A DNA stretch of 64,000 nucleotides from Lytechinus pictus. Lineage: Eukaryota > Echinodermata > Echinoidea > Temnopleuroida > Toxopneustidae. The DNA lies in NCBI RefSeq assembly GCF_037042905.1, contig NC_087261.1, positions 23,704,317 to 23,768,316 of the forward strand, written 5' to 3'. Made by a program: the position numbers and the translations under genes. Position 1 is the first letter of the stretch; every line of letters starts with the position of its first letter. Below are positions 11,760-24,290 of this stretch, piece after piece. The notes under the pieces were generated by a model. The model was not told the DNA's origin. It searched no databases and saw only the letters and a program-made list of their open reading frames with translations.

Positions 11760-12470
11760 AGGTAGCGATTTATAGAAAAAAAAAAGTACCAGTTCAAATA
11801 CAATTGAAGAAATCAAGAAAAGGTTCTAGTAATTCTCTAAAAAAGTTATTTGTTTTCATAAATTTACACCACTAACATGTAAGTCTACAGTGATATTTAT
11901 TACAATTAAGATACTTTTTAACAAAATGATAATGACATTCCTTTACAAGGAGTATATTGCAATTTAAGTTTTTGTTTTGTTTTGTTTTTCCTTCTTAAAT
12001 GTGCATTTTGTAATACTTTTGGGGCTAGGCCGGACTAGCGCTTGTGCTATTTTCTGGTCCCATTTACCATGGCATGTATACATATGTATGTGTAACTTTT
12101 ATGCAATTTGTTTTATAACCTGTAAACATGTGAATATGGTTGGTAATTAAATCAAATCAATCAAATTATGGAGGAAAGACGTATTGGAAATAATATTAAC
12201 AATTTTGATCTTCAAGACATACCAGGAGTTGTTCTCCTATATGCTCCAAATGCTTTTGAGTATTAACCACTCTCATTTGCTGAAAGTCTTTAGAAAAAAC
12301 AATTTTTCGGTCGGAACAATGTATTGAGGAAATAAATCATGTGCTTTAAGGCATGCTTTCTTTTCTTCTTGTTGTCTTTCTCAATGATGGAAATAATGAA
12401 ATGGAATAGTGCATATTTTGAGGTTGCACTATTTCCCCATATTTGTTTTTATCAGTAATAGAAATAGTAG
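11760..12470. other. No gene recognised; probable retrotransposon 3' UTR at its start
   Basis: A region with TTTTGTTTTGTTTTG near 11970 and 'ggggctaggccggactagcgctt' near 12020, probably the 3' UTR of the preceding element, ending in the 'aatcaaatcaatcaaat' tail at 12149-12166. Confidence 0.4.
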
Positions 12471-12471
12471 G

Positions 12472-12740
12472 TGTTGTGGCTCAGTGGATAGGTCTCCAGA
12501 CTTTGAACCACAAGGTCAAATCCCACCGTAACACAAGTGTCCTTTGGCAATGCGTTTATCTGCATTTGCCACTCTCTACCCAGGTGTAGTAAATGAAAAT
12601 CCCGTAGAAAGAAATTCCTTGAATGCTCAAGCGTCCGATCAGGCTAGCCGTGCTAAAGCCGGGGTATTAGTTTAGAAACATTTGTATTAGGCGCTAAATA
12701 ACTTTTGCATACTACTAGTATTGTTATGAAATGTTATTAC
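12472..12740 (+). repeat. tRNA-derived SINE family B, plus strand
   Basis: A head with A-box-like GTTGTGGCTCAGTGGATAGG is followed by a degenerate B box, then the body 'ctctacccaggtgtagtaaatg', 'attccttgaatgctcaagcg' and 'gctaaagccggggtatta', ending in an AT-rich trinucleotide tail. Matching copies are at 40846-41110 (plus), 31733-31905 (minus) and 34735-34872 (minus), so four copies are seen in 64 kb. Confidence 0.8.
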
Positions 12741-14540
12741 TATTATTTGAAAAAATGACACTGGTCTTGCTGTCAGACAGAATGATAACATTAAAGGTAT
12801 TCCTGCAGAGGACAATGAAATCTAAAACACATATATCTTTACTAGTCTAGGTAAGTGGGAGTTGGATTATCTGATGACTCCACATATGTTGGCTCTTAGG
12901 CAGATAATGGACTCAAGCGTTCACAAAATCATTAAAAAACATTTGGCATGTTTGGTACAGAATTTCTTTGAATGTTAGTGATTTAAACTTTATTTGAAAT
13001 TTTCTCCCAAAGATTAAACCAACTGCCAGTGAGTGTGTACAATGTGTACAATTGCGTGTAATAGAAATGTTACCCCTTTATCATGGTTAATCGGAAAAAA
13101 CCTGTGTTGTCTAGACCCTTTTACTGCCCTAAAATGCTGTACCAATTTTCTCATCCATAAAGTTAACGAATATTTTTGTTAAGGATAAGACCAAATTTTT
13201 CAATAGCTTTATTCGGAAGGGGCAGTAAAAGGAACCTGTTTGCTGCTGGTTTACAAATGGTAGAGGCCATGCTACTAGGGCATTGCCTCAGAACTTGAGT
13301 TGAGTCAGAATGCTACATGACAAAACTTATGATAGATTTTTGAAACCTATGGAAATTTCGATATTAAAAGAAGTTTTGTCAGGTTTCAGAGATTCTGTGG
13401 AACACATGTGATCCAGAAAATATCTAACAGGTTACCTCTCATATGGTGAATAGGTAATATTGTGAAAGAGGTACATGCAAGTGCTCGTGGTTCATTTTGA
13501 CATAGTATTTACGCAGAAAATGATATCATTTTCACCCTTATCTCTTTCCTTTTCTTTTCCTTTTTTTTGTACGCCACAGTGACTGTGAACAGGATTCTTT
13601 TTTAAAGATTGTGCGCGAAGATCTGTGATCTATGGTAGTGTGAAGAGTAAAAAAAGGGGGTGCACAGTATGGTGCATGTGCCAAAAAAAGCTGCGTAATA
13701 AAAGTCCCGAGCGAGCGAGAAAAAATAATTATTTTCATGATTTTCATGAGATACTAACTTTGAGAGATTTCTGACATTATATTCAGTAATAGGCCCTTAC
13801 ATCATACATTGCTTTTTCCTTTGCTTTTCCCCCTCCTCTTCTTTTTTTTTTTTGGGGGGGGGGGGTTCTAGGTTGTAGAAGTTTTTGGGGCTCTGGCCAA
13901 ACCACCAGTGCTATGCGGGTGGGTTCTGGGCGGATTCCCTGGAATTTCTCTTGATATCAAAGCCATCTTAAACCTTGCAGATTATGTGCCGCTATTTTAA
14001 TCAAATCGCAGATATATACAATATATCCCAACGCAGTTGGGCAATGAAACAAATATTTTGAGGGGTCACAACATAGCAATGTGGGGAAATTTGTAAAAAG
14101 TCGCAAGCGAGCGAAGTGAGCCCGAAAAATTTGCCTTTTGAAATGAAATTATAATTATTTGATAGATTTTAACATTTCATTCAGCAATTGATAATTTTAA
14201 TGTGTTTTTCTGTTGTAATATGAAGTGCTGAAAATGAGATGTCCTGTGTTTTTCTTTATTATGCTTCTCAAACTGTCACAATTTGTTAAACTTCTCATAA
14301 CTACTCCATGTACTTCTAACAACAAATTTTGAGCATTGGACTTCATCAACGGATTACATGTGCATCTCCACATAGTATCTTTACCAATGCAGTATTTCAT
14401 CGAACTTAGAGACAGCCAGCTTCCTCCAGCTTGATATACCTTTACCTTCGGGGTCTTGAATGTCAGTTCTCCTCAAATGGAAGTTCAACTAGATGGCTTG
14501 ATTAGTAGGGCGGGTAGATGCAAGTCATCTTTCATTGTTT
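12741..14540. other. No supported gene
   Basis: Contains a poly-T/poly-G junction at 13842-13866 and 'gagcgagcgag'-type repeat text at 13708 and 14104. Small minus-strand frames (13538-13747, 14197-14400) show no conserved motif. Confidence 0.4.
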
Positions 14541-14548
14541 TAAGCCTT

Positions 14549-16285
14549 TCAAATTAGTACAAAGTATTCTGCGAATGCAGTTCGTATTGAAGTATTGTAT
14601 TGCATGTAGATTTCCTTCCTACGGTCTTCGGGGATCGGCGGCAAGCCGCAGAGTGTTAAAGAATTCAGGTCCTTTCTAGATGGTGCTGTCGACATAGGTG
14701 GATTCTTAAGATGTATCTTATACAGTGAGAGCGTAGAGGAAGAGGGCAGGGAGTGTGAGGGGAAGAGGATGGAAGATGCGAGGATGAGGGGGTCATTTTC
14801 AGTGAAATCATTTAGGATGAATGCAGGTAAGGCAAGGTTCTCAACATGATGTAGTAGGTCCAGACGCTGCGCCAAGAAGACTGGACATGACGCAAGAAAA
14901 TGGGTAAGGGTTTCTTCCTCTAAAGAGCAGAGCTTGCAGTCTGGGTCTGCGCTCTTCCCGACGGTAACTAGGCGTCGTTGTGTGGGATAAGTGGACGTAA
15001 GCAGTTGGGCACGAAAAATCACAGCTTATCGAAGATGGGACGGTGATGATGAAGGGTATAGTAACGGTATCTTGGGAAGCATTGAGAGGTACGTCAGAGG
15101 CTGGGGGATGAACATTTCTCAATACACACTCTGGCTTCCATTCTTCCATTTGCGCGTCATACACTTTACTTCTGCACAGAGTTTTCCAGCGGTGATATGA
15201 TAAATCTTCAGAGGGAGAGAGGTGAGTGAGGGAAGGTTGTACTTAGAGGGCAGCTTGTTCCAATAGATGATAGTAGGAGTCTTGGTGGAGAGGGCATGGA
15301 GAAATGAGCGATTTCAAATCTACTATAATGAATGTTGAAGAGCTGTTCAGTTCAATATCGCGGGAGAGATATAGTACGGGTCAGTTAACAGGAAGATTGA
15401 GATATCTGGGGCAGATCTCGGTAGACCCAGGAGTTTCTTGAAAAGGGTGTATTGGGCAGAATCAAGCTTGTTGAGTGAGGATTGAGTGAAACACAGAAGC
15501 TGTAAACAATAGGTCATTTGGGGTAGGCAGAACGTTTTCCATAGCTTCGCAAGGGTATGGGGAGGAAGAGGTTATTGGCTCCCTTGTTAAGCGGAATTAA
15601 GGAGCTGAAAGAACCTTTCCAGGTGACGCGGCTTCAAGCACCTTGGTAGAGGGCGTCTAAAGTAGATTGTACAGACGTTGGAATTGGTGTGTCTTGAATT
15701 TTTGAGAAGAGGCCACTATTAGAAACCGAGTCGAAGGCTTTATTTGCATCAAGAAGGGCAAGATAGGTAGGGTTCATAGCAGACATTTTTAGTTCGATTG
15801 AGAGTTGGAAGGTGAGAGAAGTCAGAGTACACGACTTTCCTGCCGGGAACCCGAATCGTAGCTCGTCCGGAACATTGAGAGATGAGAGAGGCTTTTCAAT
15901 ATGGGGATCAGAACGTTCTCCAGCAGGTTGGACATGCACGAGGTCAGGGAGATACCCCGGTAACTAGATGGGTCATGTATGGGCTACACCTTTACCTTTG
16001 TGCAAGCGGATTATTGGGGGGGGGGGGGTTCAGAGAGGATGGAAGGTATGCAATTCTGATGCAAGATTGAATGAGAAGTAGAAGCAGTATGCGAGTAATA
16101 GGTCCTGAATGCTTGACATGATTGGAGGTTGTGTTATCCGATCCACATGATCCAGGGACTTTTTTGGTGTGAGTAAGACTATTGCATTGTCTAAATCTTC
16201 CAGGGTCAGAGTAACTTGTTGAGGAGTGGAGGTGGTTCCTGAATGGAGGGAGGGGTGTGACGAGCAAGCTATCTATGAGCGACAT
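14549..16285 (-). pseudogene. Non-LTR retrotransposon remnant (RT plus C-terminal zinc motif)
   Basis: On the minus strand, about 15939-15634 encodes an RT fragment (FGFPAGKSCTLTSL and LLDANKAFDSV, the latter being the catalytic A-block). About 15022-14549 encodes a C-terminal Cys/His motif (CKLCSLEEETLTHFLASCP), typical of the zf-RVT region that follows RT in such elements. The segments are in different frames with stops between, so the element is dead. The 5' part is absent. Confidence 0.7.
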
Positions 16286-16429
16286 GGACTAGAGGACTGA
16301 GAGGAGGCGGAAGGGGAATGATTGATGTCCCGGTCTTCTACAGGAGTTTCAGGTGGGTCGAGATAGCAAGCAGAGAACATGGGGAAGTTTCTATGCCATC
16401 CTTGGATGACCTGCTCTCCTGTGAAGCGT

Positions 16430-17030
16430 GTATAGTATAGTAGTATAGTATTTATATAATTTATTTTCCGATCCAGAATACATAAAAAAAGACAAATACA
16501 TACATATATAAGAGTGAGAGAAACAACAAAATGGGATCGGCTGGATAACCCATATTCAACTGTGCCAGGCACGACACTGCTGGTCTTCCATGGGGTCAAG
16601 AAAAGAAGCTTATTAGAACTATTTTATTTACAAGCAAACAACAAATAAATAAATAAAAAGATATGAGTGTACACGAGTAATCTATATAATCTAAACAATA
16701 AAAGACATGAATATAACTATGCTAGCAATATAATAAAAAGGTGATTGTTAATAATATATGATTACACATTACTAATAATAATAAAAAAAAAAAAAAAAAA
16801 AAAGGGGACAACCCCGACACCCGCCCCCCGGGACAGAATGGGCCTATAGTTTTAGAAATCCCAAAGTTGAAAATTATGTAAGGTGAGACGTTGCGTCTAA
16901 TGTCATAAGGTTATTTTTGAAAGCATGTAAATTTGATGCAGATCGGGCACAAGCAGGAAGATTATTATATAAGCGTGTGTTGTCATACTCTCAAGTAGGT
17001 TCCCTGATGGCAGAAACTGGTAAAAATGAC
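16430..17030. other. AT-rich and low-complexity spacer
   Basis: Contains 'agtatagtatagtagtatagta' near 16432-16452, AAT-rich runs, a poly-A tract (16782-16803) and a C-rich patch after it. A retroelement tail is possible; no gene is seen. Confidence 0.45.
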
Positions 17031-17560
17031 GTCATATTCACGTCGTTTTAACGACAAGTCTCACGTCATATTGACGTCGTAACATGACGTCGTAAAGACG
17101 GGATCTTGCACCGCGAATAACGTCATTATGACGTCGTATATTGACGTCATTAAGACGTCTCCAAGAGTGACTACGACGTCTTAATGGCGTCTTTACAACG
17201 TTTTTATAACGTTTTCTTGACCAGTATCAAGGGTCAGATTGACGTCGTATATTGACATGATTATGACTTCTTCAAGAGTCGACTACGACGTCTTAATGGT
17301 TTCCGTGCAACGTGTTCCTGACTGATTTTAGACGTCATATTGATGTAATTATGACGTCTTTTAAAGGCAACCACGACGTCTTAATGACAACTTTGTAACG
17401 TATTCCTGACCAGTTTCAGACGTCATATTTATGTAATTATGACGTCTTTGTAAGTCGACTACGACGTTTTAATGACGACTTTGCAACGTATTGCTGACTA
17501 GTTACTAGACGTCATATTGACGTCACATATTAAAATGAATATGACGTCTTTTATACTCAA
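17030..17560. repeat. Minisatellite rich in GACGTC palindromes
   Basis: Units of about 88-90 bp begin with GACGTCATAT or GACGTCGTAT at 17241, 17331, 17419 and 17508, with more diverged units at about 17062 and 17130. Each unit holds several ACGTC/GACGTC sites and a 'cctgac(c/t)agt' joint. TGACGTCA-like octamers match the CREB/ATF site, but whether any protein binds is unknown. Confidence 0.75.
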
Positions 17561-19490
17561 CTATGATATCTTCACATATTCTGACGTGATAATGGCCTAA
17601 ACATTGAAATTAAATTCTACATGTAATGTACATACACACACCACTTCAAAGACCTTGTCATTGAGGATTATCTATTGTTACTGTGGGGTGCTCTGACAAT
17701 GCCCAGCATTCCAATTAACAATATAATGATCCTGAATGCCAGGGCCTTGCACAGCTTGACTCAGTCTCACGAACATGACCCCCCTGAAGAAAAAAATATA
17801 TACAAAAATGGAAAACACAATCAAATACATGTACGCATTTCAATTACGAAATCGTGACAAATATTTATATTATAAATAAAAGTTGCATAACAGAACGTTA
17901 CCAGCAAAAAAGGGAAAAAAGTTTAAAAACTCTAAATAGATTTCAAAAAGCTATTTTCTATGAAAATACAGTATTAGGTTCAAAGGAATTAAACAATTAC
18001 AATGTTTGTTATACCTATACATAAATACACATTAATACATAACAAAGGCATTATGAATAATAATGCTCTCCAAGAATATGGCGTTCTTGTTGAAAGTGTA
18101 ATTAAAAATACCTTCAACTTTAGACAACTATGTAATGTAGGTAAACATATATTGTATGTATAAAAAAAATACCTGAGTTGCAATGATTTCAGGATTTGTG
18201 GAAGCTTGCATTTAGGTGAAAGAATCATACATATACATTAATTATGATGAAAAGTTTGTGGTTGTATTACACTATCACTTAGAGGTAAAAGACAGTAGTT
18301 GCAGCAAACAATTATTTCTTAAGAAAGTATTTTAAATCAAGGTTAATTATCAAAATACTGTACATGATCTAGATCTGGTACACTAATGTAAACTCTTATA
18401 TTTGTAAAAACATGAATTTTTTACTTAAAATCGATAATTCTGATGATCACTAACACAGAAAAGCATATGTGGGACAGTGTAAATAGGAATCGATTCGAAA
18501 AATACCTGACATTTGATAAGATTAAATGCTTATTTTGCTCATTTCTCAGCAATTACGCATTTTCTTCCAGAGCTATTTTACACATACAGTATATTTTATT
18601 TATACAAACACTTTGGTGATAATTCTATTAAATTCTTTTCAAACTCATTTAAAGATTGTTACAGGTATTTATCTATGAAGGGGTGCATGTACATGTATAC
18701 GATCCAGGCTCAAATAATATCTACATGTATGACAAAGGAAATTATACCATGCAAAATAGTGAAAATTTTATCAAAATCAGATGAAAAAATAATTTTACAA
18801 AATTTAATAATGAAAATATTGGTCATGAACACATGCAAGTAGATAGGTTCTATGATATTGATATCATGCCCACATTTTTATTGTTCTGTCCCAGGTAATA
18901 ATTTTGCTTTACAAATTTGAATAGCATTTTTGGTCATAATCTTGAGAAAAGCTCTCAACTAAGTAATGTACAGTCCTATGTCAAAATTAATACAAAAGAC
19001 TTAATGCATAGAAGTCTTTAAAAAATGTAGAGCAAATTGCGATGCGATACCAGGAATAGTATTCTGTTACTGCATCCCATGTAACGAAAGAACTTCCAGT
19101 AATAACCAATACAGGTACGTCACATCAATAAGTTAACAATCCAATTTGTTTCCTTCTCGGTGAACAAAATTGAATACACAATTTTACATTATAAATCACA
19201 AAACAATAAGTTGGGGATACATGAATGACATAATCAGCTTGCTACTTATGTATTCATAAAGACATGCTCAGAGCTTTTTCTCCAAAATAATGCAGATCTT
19301 AGAATGGCATTCCTTACTTCATTATTCCTTGTCTATTTTGATGAATTTTTCAGTTTTGTTAAAAAACAATCAAAGGCCACATCCATGGCTACCCCTATGC
19401 TTGACCTCAATGCCTGTTCGCATTTACACAACGCCTTTTTTGCGAGATACAAAGCGCTTTGAGATGCCATCCTAGTCAGCACAGGAGATG
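17561..19490. other. AT-rich spacer, no gene recognised
   Basis: Frames such as 17675-17857 and 18513-18842 are of AT-driven composition without motifs. No RNA gene or clear inverted repeat was found. Confidence 0.5.
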
Positions 19491-19701
19491 AAAAATATTA
19501 ACAGACAGTGATAGTATTGTTCTGCGCATGTCCGCGAAAGCGTCACGACGTTGAATAGGATATCTCCCGGAATTTTGAGCTAATTTTGTGGATTTAATCG
19601 CAATTCGAATATTTTAACCGAGTTTTGTGGTTTTGAGATACTTTTGGGAGTAGCATAACTACTTGGAGCTGAAGAATATTTTGATTTTCTAGCGAGAAAC
19701 A

Positions 19702-20760
19702 ATGTATTCTGACATGGCAACTCCCAATTCTGCAATGTTTACATCACCACAGGGACCTAAACCCGTATTTATACAGGCACGGTACGTACCAAGGACAGAT
19801 ACACACATTACAGATGAGGAGTTGTATCTAGCATTATCCCGTTCAATTGACCATCATTTTATAACGGGGGTACAACGCATTGATAACCTGTGGAGAATTT
19901 ATGTAAACTGTCATGAAACGAGAGTGAGCCTCATATCAAAGAAACACCACAATCCCAGTGTATGATACGAACCCCTATACCAAAGCCAAGAATGAGAACT
20001 TGACTCGTGTACTGATAAAGGACATTCCTCTATCAGTAGGAGATGAACTTATCAAATCAACACAACAAAACATGAAATGTCAAATAACAGATGAAATAAT
20101 TCGTCAGAAACTGAGAGTGAATGGTAAACTGATCGACTGTCTGAATGGGGACCGAGTGTGTTTCATAGACCCACCCTCCCAACCCGTCCCCTGATTTATC
20201 GTGGTTGCTAACTTATTTCGAACCAGAGTTTTCCATATTGGACAACCTGAGTGTCAATTTGCTCAAGATGCCTCGAAAACGGGCGCCATTCGTCACAATG
20301 CACCAACAGCGTGAAATGTAAAAACTGTAAACAGACCGGCCACGTAAGCAGCACTTGCACAGCAAACGTAAACACAGCCACACCCAGCGAGTTACGTAAC
20401 GCCACAGCTAATCGTGAACCCCGTGAGAACGCCATGAAAGCTGGACTCACATCACGTGATCAAGCCGCGACAGCCAATGGGGCTCGCCCGAAGGAGATAA
20501 TGCATACGCCACAGAGGCATACACAGCAAGCTGACGCACCGTCACCTCGCAAACAACGTCAACCACACATCACGGGCTTTCTTCGTACACACACACCGTC
20601 ACAGTCCGATGAACAATACAACACAACAGATGGAGCAAATGAATGCGACTCAGGAGACGAGACATCGAGCGAGGCAGACCAGTTTCAATCGCCTTTCTCA
20701 CCTGAAACCCCGACACCGAAAAAATCGAACAAAACATATCCGAAGCGGAAAAGAAAATAA
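19702..20760 (+). pseudogene. L1/Tx1-type ORF1 (CCHC zinc knuckle protein), frameshifted
   Basis: The first frame, 19702-19965, gives an N-terminal domain. The sequence then shifts frame at about 19960-20194, meets a stop at 20192, and resumes at 20251 in the third part. That part holds two zinc knuckles, CSRCLENGRHSSQC and the canonical CKNCKQTGHVSSTC (C-x2-C-x4-H-x4-C), followed by a polar, Ser/Thr/Pro-rich tail ending in a basic cluster KSNKTYPKRKRK. In this clade ORF1 binds the element RNA. The order and the following endonuclease/RT support the assignment. It cannot make a full product as it stands. Confidence 0.75.
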
Positions 20761-23199
20761 AGATCAAACACAGGAAGATAAATTGATGGAAACGAATGAA
20801 AGAACGCCGGAAAACTCAACCCTACTAACATGGCTATTAACTCAAAAGTTCTACATTTGATTTCGGTCAATGTGAGAGGAATACGAAATAAAAAAAAAGG
20901 AGAAAAATATTCAAATGGTTAGGTTTTCAAAAATACGATATCGTTTTGATACAATAAACTTTTATAACCAAGGACCTTGAACCAATATATATAAAGAAAA
21001 TGTTCATTATTTTTAAACAACGGTACCAACCATTCAAAGGGTGTTTTAATTTGAATAAAGGATGGTTTACATATAGATATCATAGAATGTATTACACAAC
21101 CCGGTGGTCGTGTGATTGGTATTCGATTATCTTACAGCAATAAGTTTTATTTTATTGTAAATGTTTATGCTCCGACAAAATCATTGGAAAAGTCTAATTT
21201 TTTCAGAGGTTTACTTTCATGACTGAAAGCACACGTACATAAAGATGATTTGCTATTATTGGGTGGAGACTGGAATTAAGTTCAAAGTTCATATATGGCC
21301 ACCCAAGGAATAAGTTATGCATATAAACCTAATGACCTGTTACAAAATATATGTAAAAGTTGAACTTAGTAGACATCTGGAGAAAATGTCACCCTTCACT
21401 CAAACAATTTACTTGGCGGCAATAGTTACTTGGTTATTACTCCCGATTAAACTATTGGTTGATATCATATAATTTATGTTCATTTGTACATTCCGCAGAT
21501 ATAAGACCCATTCTGAAATTTGATCACAACGCTGTGTCTTTAGAACTTACAATTTCATCATCAGTCAAGGGTAAAGGTATATGGAAATTTAATAACTCAC
21601 TTCTCAGAGACGACATATTTAAAGAAACAATCAGAAATATCATAAAGAAAGTAAAACTAGAATATAAAAACTTAATTATCAAATGTTAAGGGATATTTGC
21701 AAGATTAAGATCAAAGAATATTCAATAAAATACTCAAAGACAAAACAGAAGGGCAGAAACCAAATATATCATACCTTGCAAAGTAAACTTGAAATCCTTT
21801 CGAAAGCAAATGATGCTCACCCGAGTGACAATAATCTCACTGAACTTAACGATGTTACTAAGCAGATTGATAAATTAATTGAAGATAAATGTAAAGGTGC
21901 CTTTGTCAGATCCCGTGAAAAATGGATGGAAGAAGGCGAAAAATCATCAAAATATTTTCTCAACTTGGAAAAAAGGAACGGGATAAAGAAACATCTAGAC
22001 TTTTTGAAACGGGATAAAGATGTAATTTTTTATGAAGAAGCCATTTTAAAAGAAATCTATGAATACTACCAAAATCTATATTAAAATAAAAAGAATGTTC
22101 TTGTAACATAAATATATGATTATTTGAATGTTGTTGAGTTTACTACCTTGTCGGAAGAAGAAGCTGACCTTTGCGAAGGTTTACTTACAGAATCCGAGTG
22201 TTACAAAGCATTGAAGTCAATGAAAGGTGACAAGACTCCAGGTAGTGATGGACTATCAGCAGAGTTTTATCAATGTTTTTGGCAAGATATAAAATATATG
22301 GTTATCAATAGTTTGAATGAAGGCTAAAGAAAGAATAAGTTGTCAGAATCTCAAAAGCAAGGTATTTTAATATTGTTACATAAAAAAGGTGACAGGGGTT
22401 TACTTGACAATTGGCGTCCTATGTCGCTTCTAAACATCGATTACAAAATTGCAGCCAAAGTCATTTGTTCACGTCGTCAACGTGTTATCGATAAAATCAT
22501 TTCTAAGGATCAAACTGGTTATCTTAAATTGCGTTCAGCTTCAGAAAATGTTCGTTTAGTTGAAGATGTAATTGATCTTTGTTCGCACCTAAATGTTCCA
22601 GGTTATTTCATTTTTTTAGATTTCAAAAAAGCTTTTGATAATGTTAACCATCAATTTTTTTTCAGTTATTACACAAATTGAAATTCAAGAATTCACTTAT
22701 TAATTGGATTAAAGTTTTGTATAATGATGCTTCCGGAAGAGTGATTAATAACGGTTGGATGTCACAAAATAGAACAAGGTGTAAGGCAAGGCTGCCCACT
22801 CTCAGCCTTACTGTTTTTATTAATTGCTGATGTTATGGCAAGGGAAATAAAACAAAACGATAATATTGAAGGAATCATTATTCCAAGATAAAATGGAACC
22901 CATTGTTCAGAAAAAGAAATCAAAATATCACAGCTTGCTGATGATGCAGTAATTTTTGTGAGTTCTGTTAATTCTGGTAATATTGCGATAGAAGATATAA
23001 GGCAATTTGGAGAAATTGCAGTCCCTAAACTTAATGTAACAAAAACTCATGCAATGTCCATCTTCCGTCAAGATGAAACCTTAAGAGATATACAATGGAC
23101 AAATGATCAAGTGAAATACCTTGGTATTTTTGTAGGTACATATAAACGTAAAAAAGAAAGAATGAATTGGGATACAAAATTAGTTAAAATTCAATATAT

Positions 23200-24097
23200 T
23201 GTGGCGGCCCTCCGTCTTAGAACGGGTCCTGGATGCTGGGCGGCCGGCTTGTCCCTTGCCTCTATCACCTTCATCCGTTGATGAATTATTAGCCATCCTT
23301 AATGCGAGCGGTTTCCTTATATCTGTATATATGGCGTAATGTAGAGACCCGGGCGTGTTCCGTTTTCCCAAAATATATGGGGGTGGAGTGTTGAGGGGTA
23401 GTCTGAACAGGTGAAATATAGAAGAACAGGGGATTTCTATTGGAGCTGTATAATCTATATGGGAAGGCTTATACTGTAGAAGTCAATCGGATTCCATAGA
23501 TCACACAGGTTGGAGACGATGATTACATTTGGTGTATGACAACGGTCATAATTTAATTATACATCATTGTTCAGCATTTGTACAGGTTATCACCATTAAC
23601 ACCGTCACCAATTATCCAGAAATGTATTTGCAGTTGTAGTAGAAATTAAGCGAGCATTGTTCATTACCAAACCTTTTCTTGATTCAGCCCAGTTGGAGAG
23701 GAGCGCAGAGAGTTCGTCGTCCGACTCCGACCTCAGCCGCCGTCGAAGTGACGACACCATGTGTGTATTTGAGTTTTGTCAGACGTGTATCAATCAGATA
23801 TGATTATTTACGTCTGGGACCGACCTTTAACGTCATCATCCGAAAGACGTGACCAGGGCTCGAACCTCGAACCTCTGCATCAATTTGTAACTTCCCCACA
23901 TAGCTCGGATTACAGGCGCACGCCACAACGCCCAGTTGACGACATCACTGCCAAACTCCGCTATTTATAGTCTCCGAGAGCTGCCTTACGCAGTGCGTTG
24001 CGTAAGTCGATCATTGAGCTCTAACGCACCAAAGGCTATAGCGCCATCTACGTTTACTGCATTATAACCAAAAACCGTAGCGAACGGGTTCGCTACA
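23200..24097. mobile_element. 0.9-kb insertion with TGT...ACA ends and ATAT duplication
   Basis: The L1-type RT coding is interrupted here. The insert starts TGTGGCGGCC and ends GGGTTCGCTACA, so its ends are imperfect inverted repeats of the form TGTRGCG. The 4-bp ATAT occurs on both sides as a candidate target duplication. It has no transposase or integrase frame. A solo LTR (TG...CA ends, 4-5-bp duplication) or a Ginger-like non-autonomous DNA element would both fit. It carries a 7SL-like segment at about 23845-23942. Confidence 0.65.
23845..23942 (-). ncRNA. 7SL RNA/Alu-like fragment
   Basis: On the minus strand the block GTGGCGTGCGCCTGTAATCC followed by GAGCTATGTGGGG closely follows the 5' domain of animal 7SL RNA (family form GTGGCGCGTGCCTGTAGTCC then CAGCTACTCGGGAGG), including the A/B-box region. 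Further on, GGTTCGAGGTTCGAGCCC and CTGG stand where the second promoter block lies in 7SL. A TATA-like CTATAAATAG lies about 20-25 bases upstream (23961-23970 on the plus strand). After about 100 bases the likeness ends, so this is a 5' fragment, a 7SL-derived SINE head, or a chance co-opted promoter within the insertion. Confidence 0.5.
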
Positions 24098-24290
24098 ATA
24101 TAATGACCCCTGGAAAATGAGAAATTTAACTATATATGGCAAAATAGTAATACTTAAAACTTTGATAATATCACAAATTGTTGACCCTGCAACTGTTATA
24201 CACGTGCCAAACAACCTGGCACGTGAAATAGAGAAATTTTAGACTCAAGAGCCTGTATATATAACAAGTGTATATTCAGTATAGATCCTA

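Larger units (their letters stand above)
20831..24242 (+). pseudogene. L1/Tx1-type ORF2 (endonuclease and reverse transcriptase), broken
   Basis: Begins with an ATG followed by ISVNVRGIRNKKK, the usual endonuclease start. FIVNVYAPTK (21150) and LLLLGGDWN (21251) are further endonuclease blocks. RT blocks follow: TPGSDGLSAEFYQCFW (22238), NWRPMSLLNIDYKIAAKVI (22408), FIFLDFKKAFDNVNH (22610), GVRQGCPLSALLF (22780) and the catalytic QLADDAVIFV (22930). Several frameshifts and stops lie between them. The thumb region is cut by the insertion at 23200 and resumes after it as MRNLTIYGKIVILKTL (24117-24165) before a stop at about 24240. Clearly inactive. Confidence 0.8.
19490..24290 (+). mobile_element. 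Degraded L1/Tx1-type non-LTR retrotransposon
   Basis: Contains, in order, a 5' region, an ORF1 with CCHC zinc knuckles, an apurinic-type endonuclease region and a reverse transcriptase, all on the plus strand. Both reading frames are broken by frameshifts and stops, and a 0.9-kb element sits in ORF2 at 23200-24097. The 3' end seems truncated soon after 24242, since the long C-terminal part usual in L1/Tx1 ORF2 is missing. No poly-A tail is evident. Confidence 0.8.

Noticed and set aside
14841..15200. Frames overlapping the minus-strand retrotransposon remnant
   Set aside because: Alternative-frame shadows; the zinc-motif frame at 14549-15022 is the one with family features.
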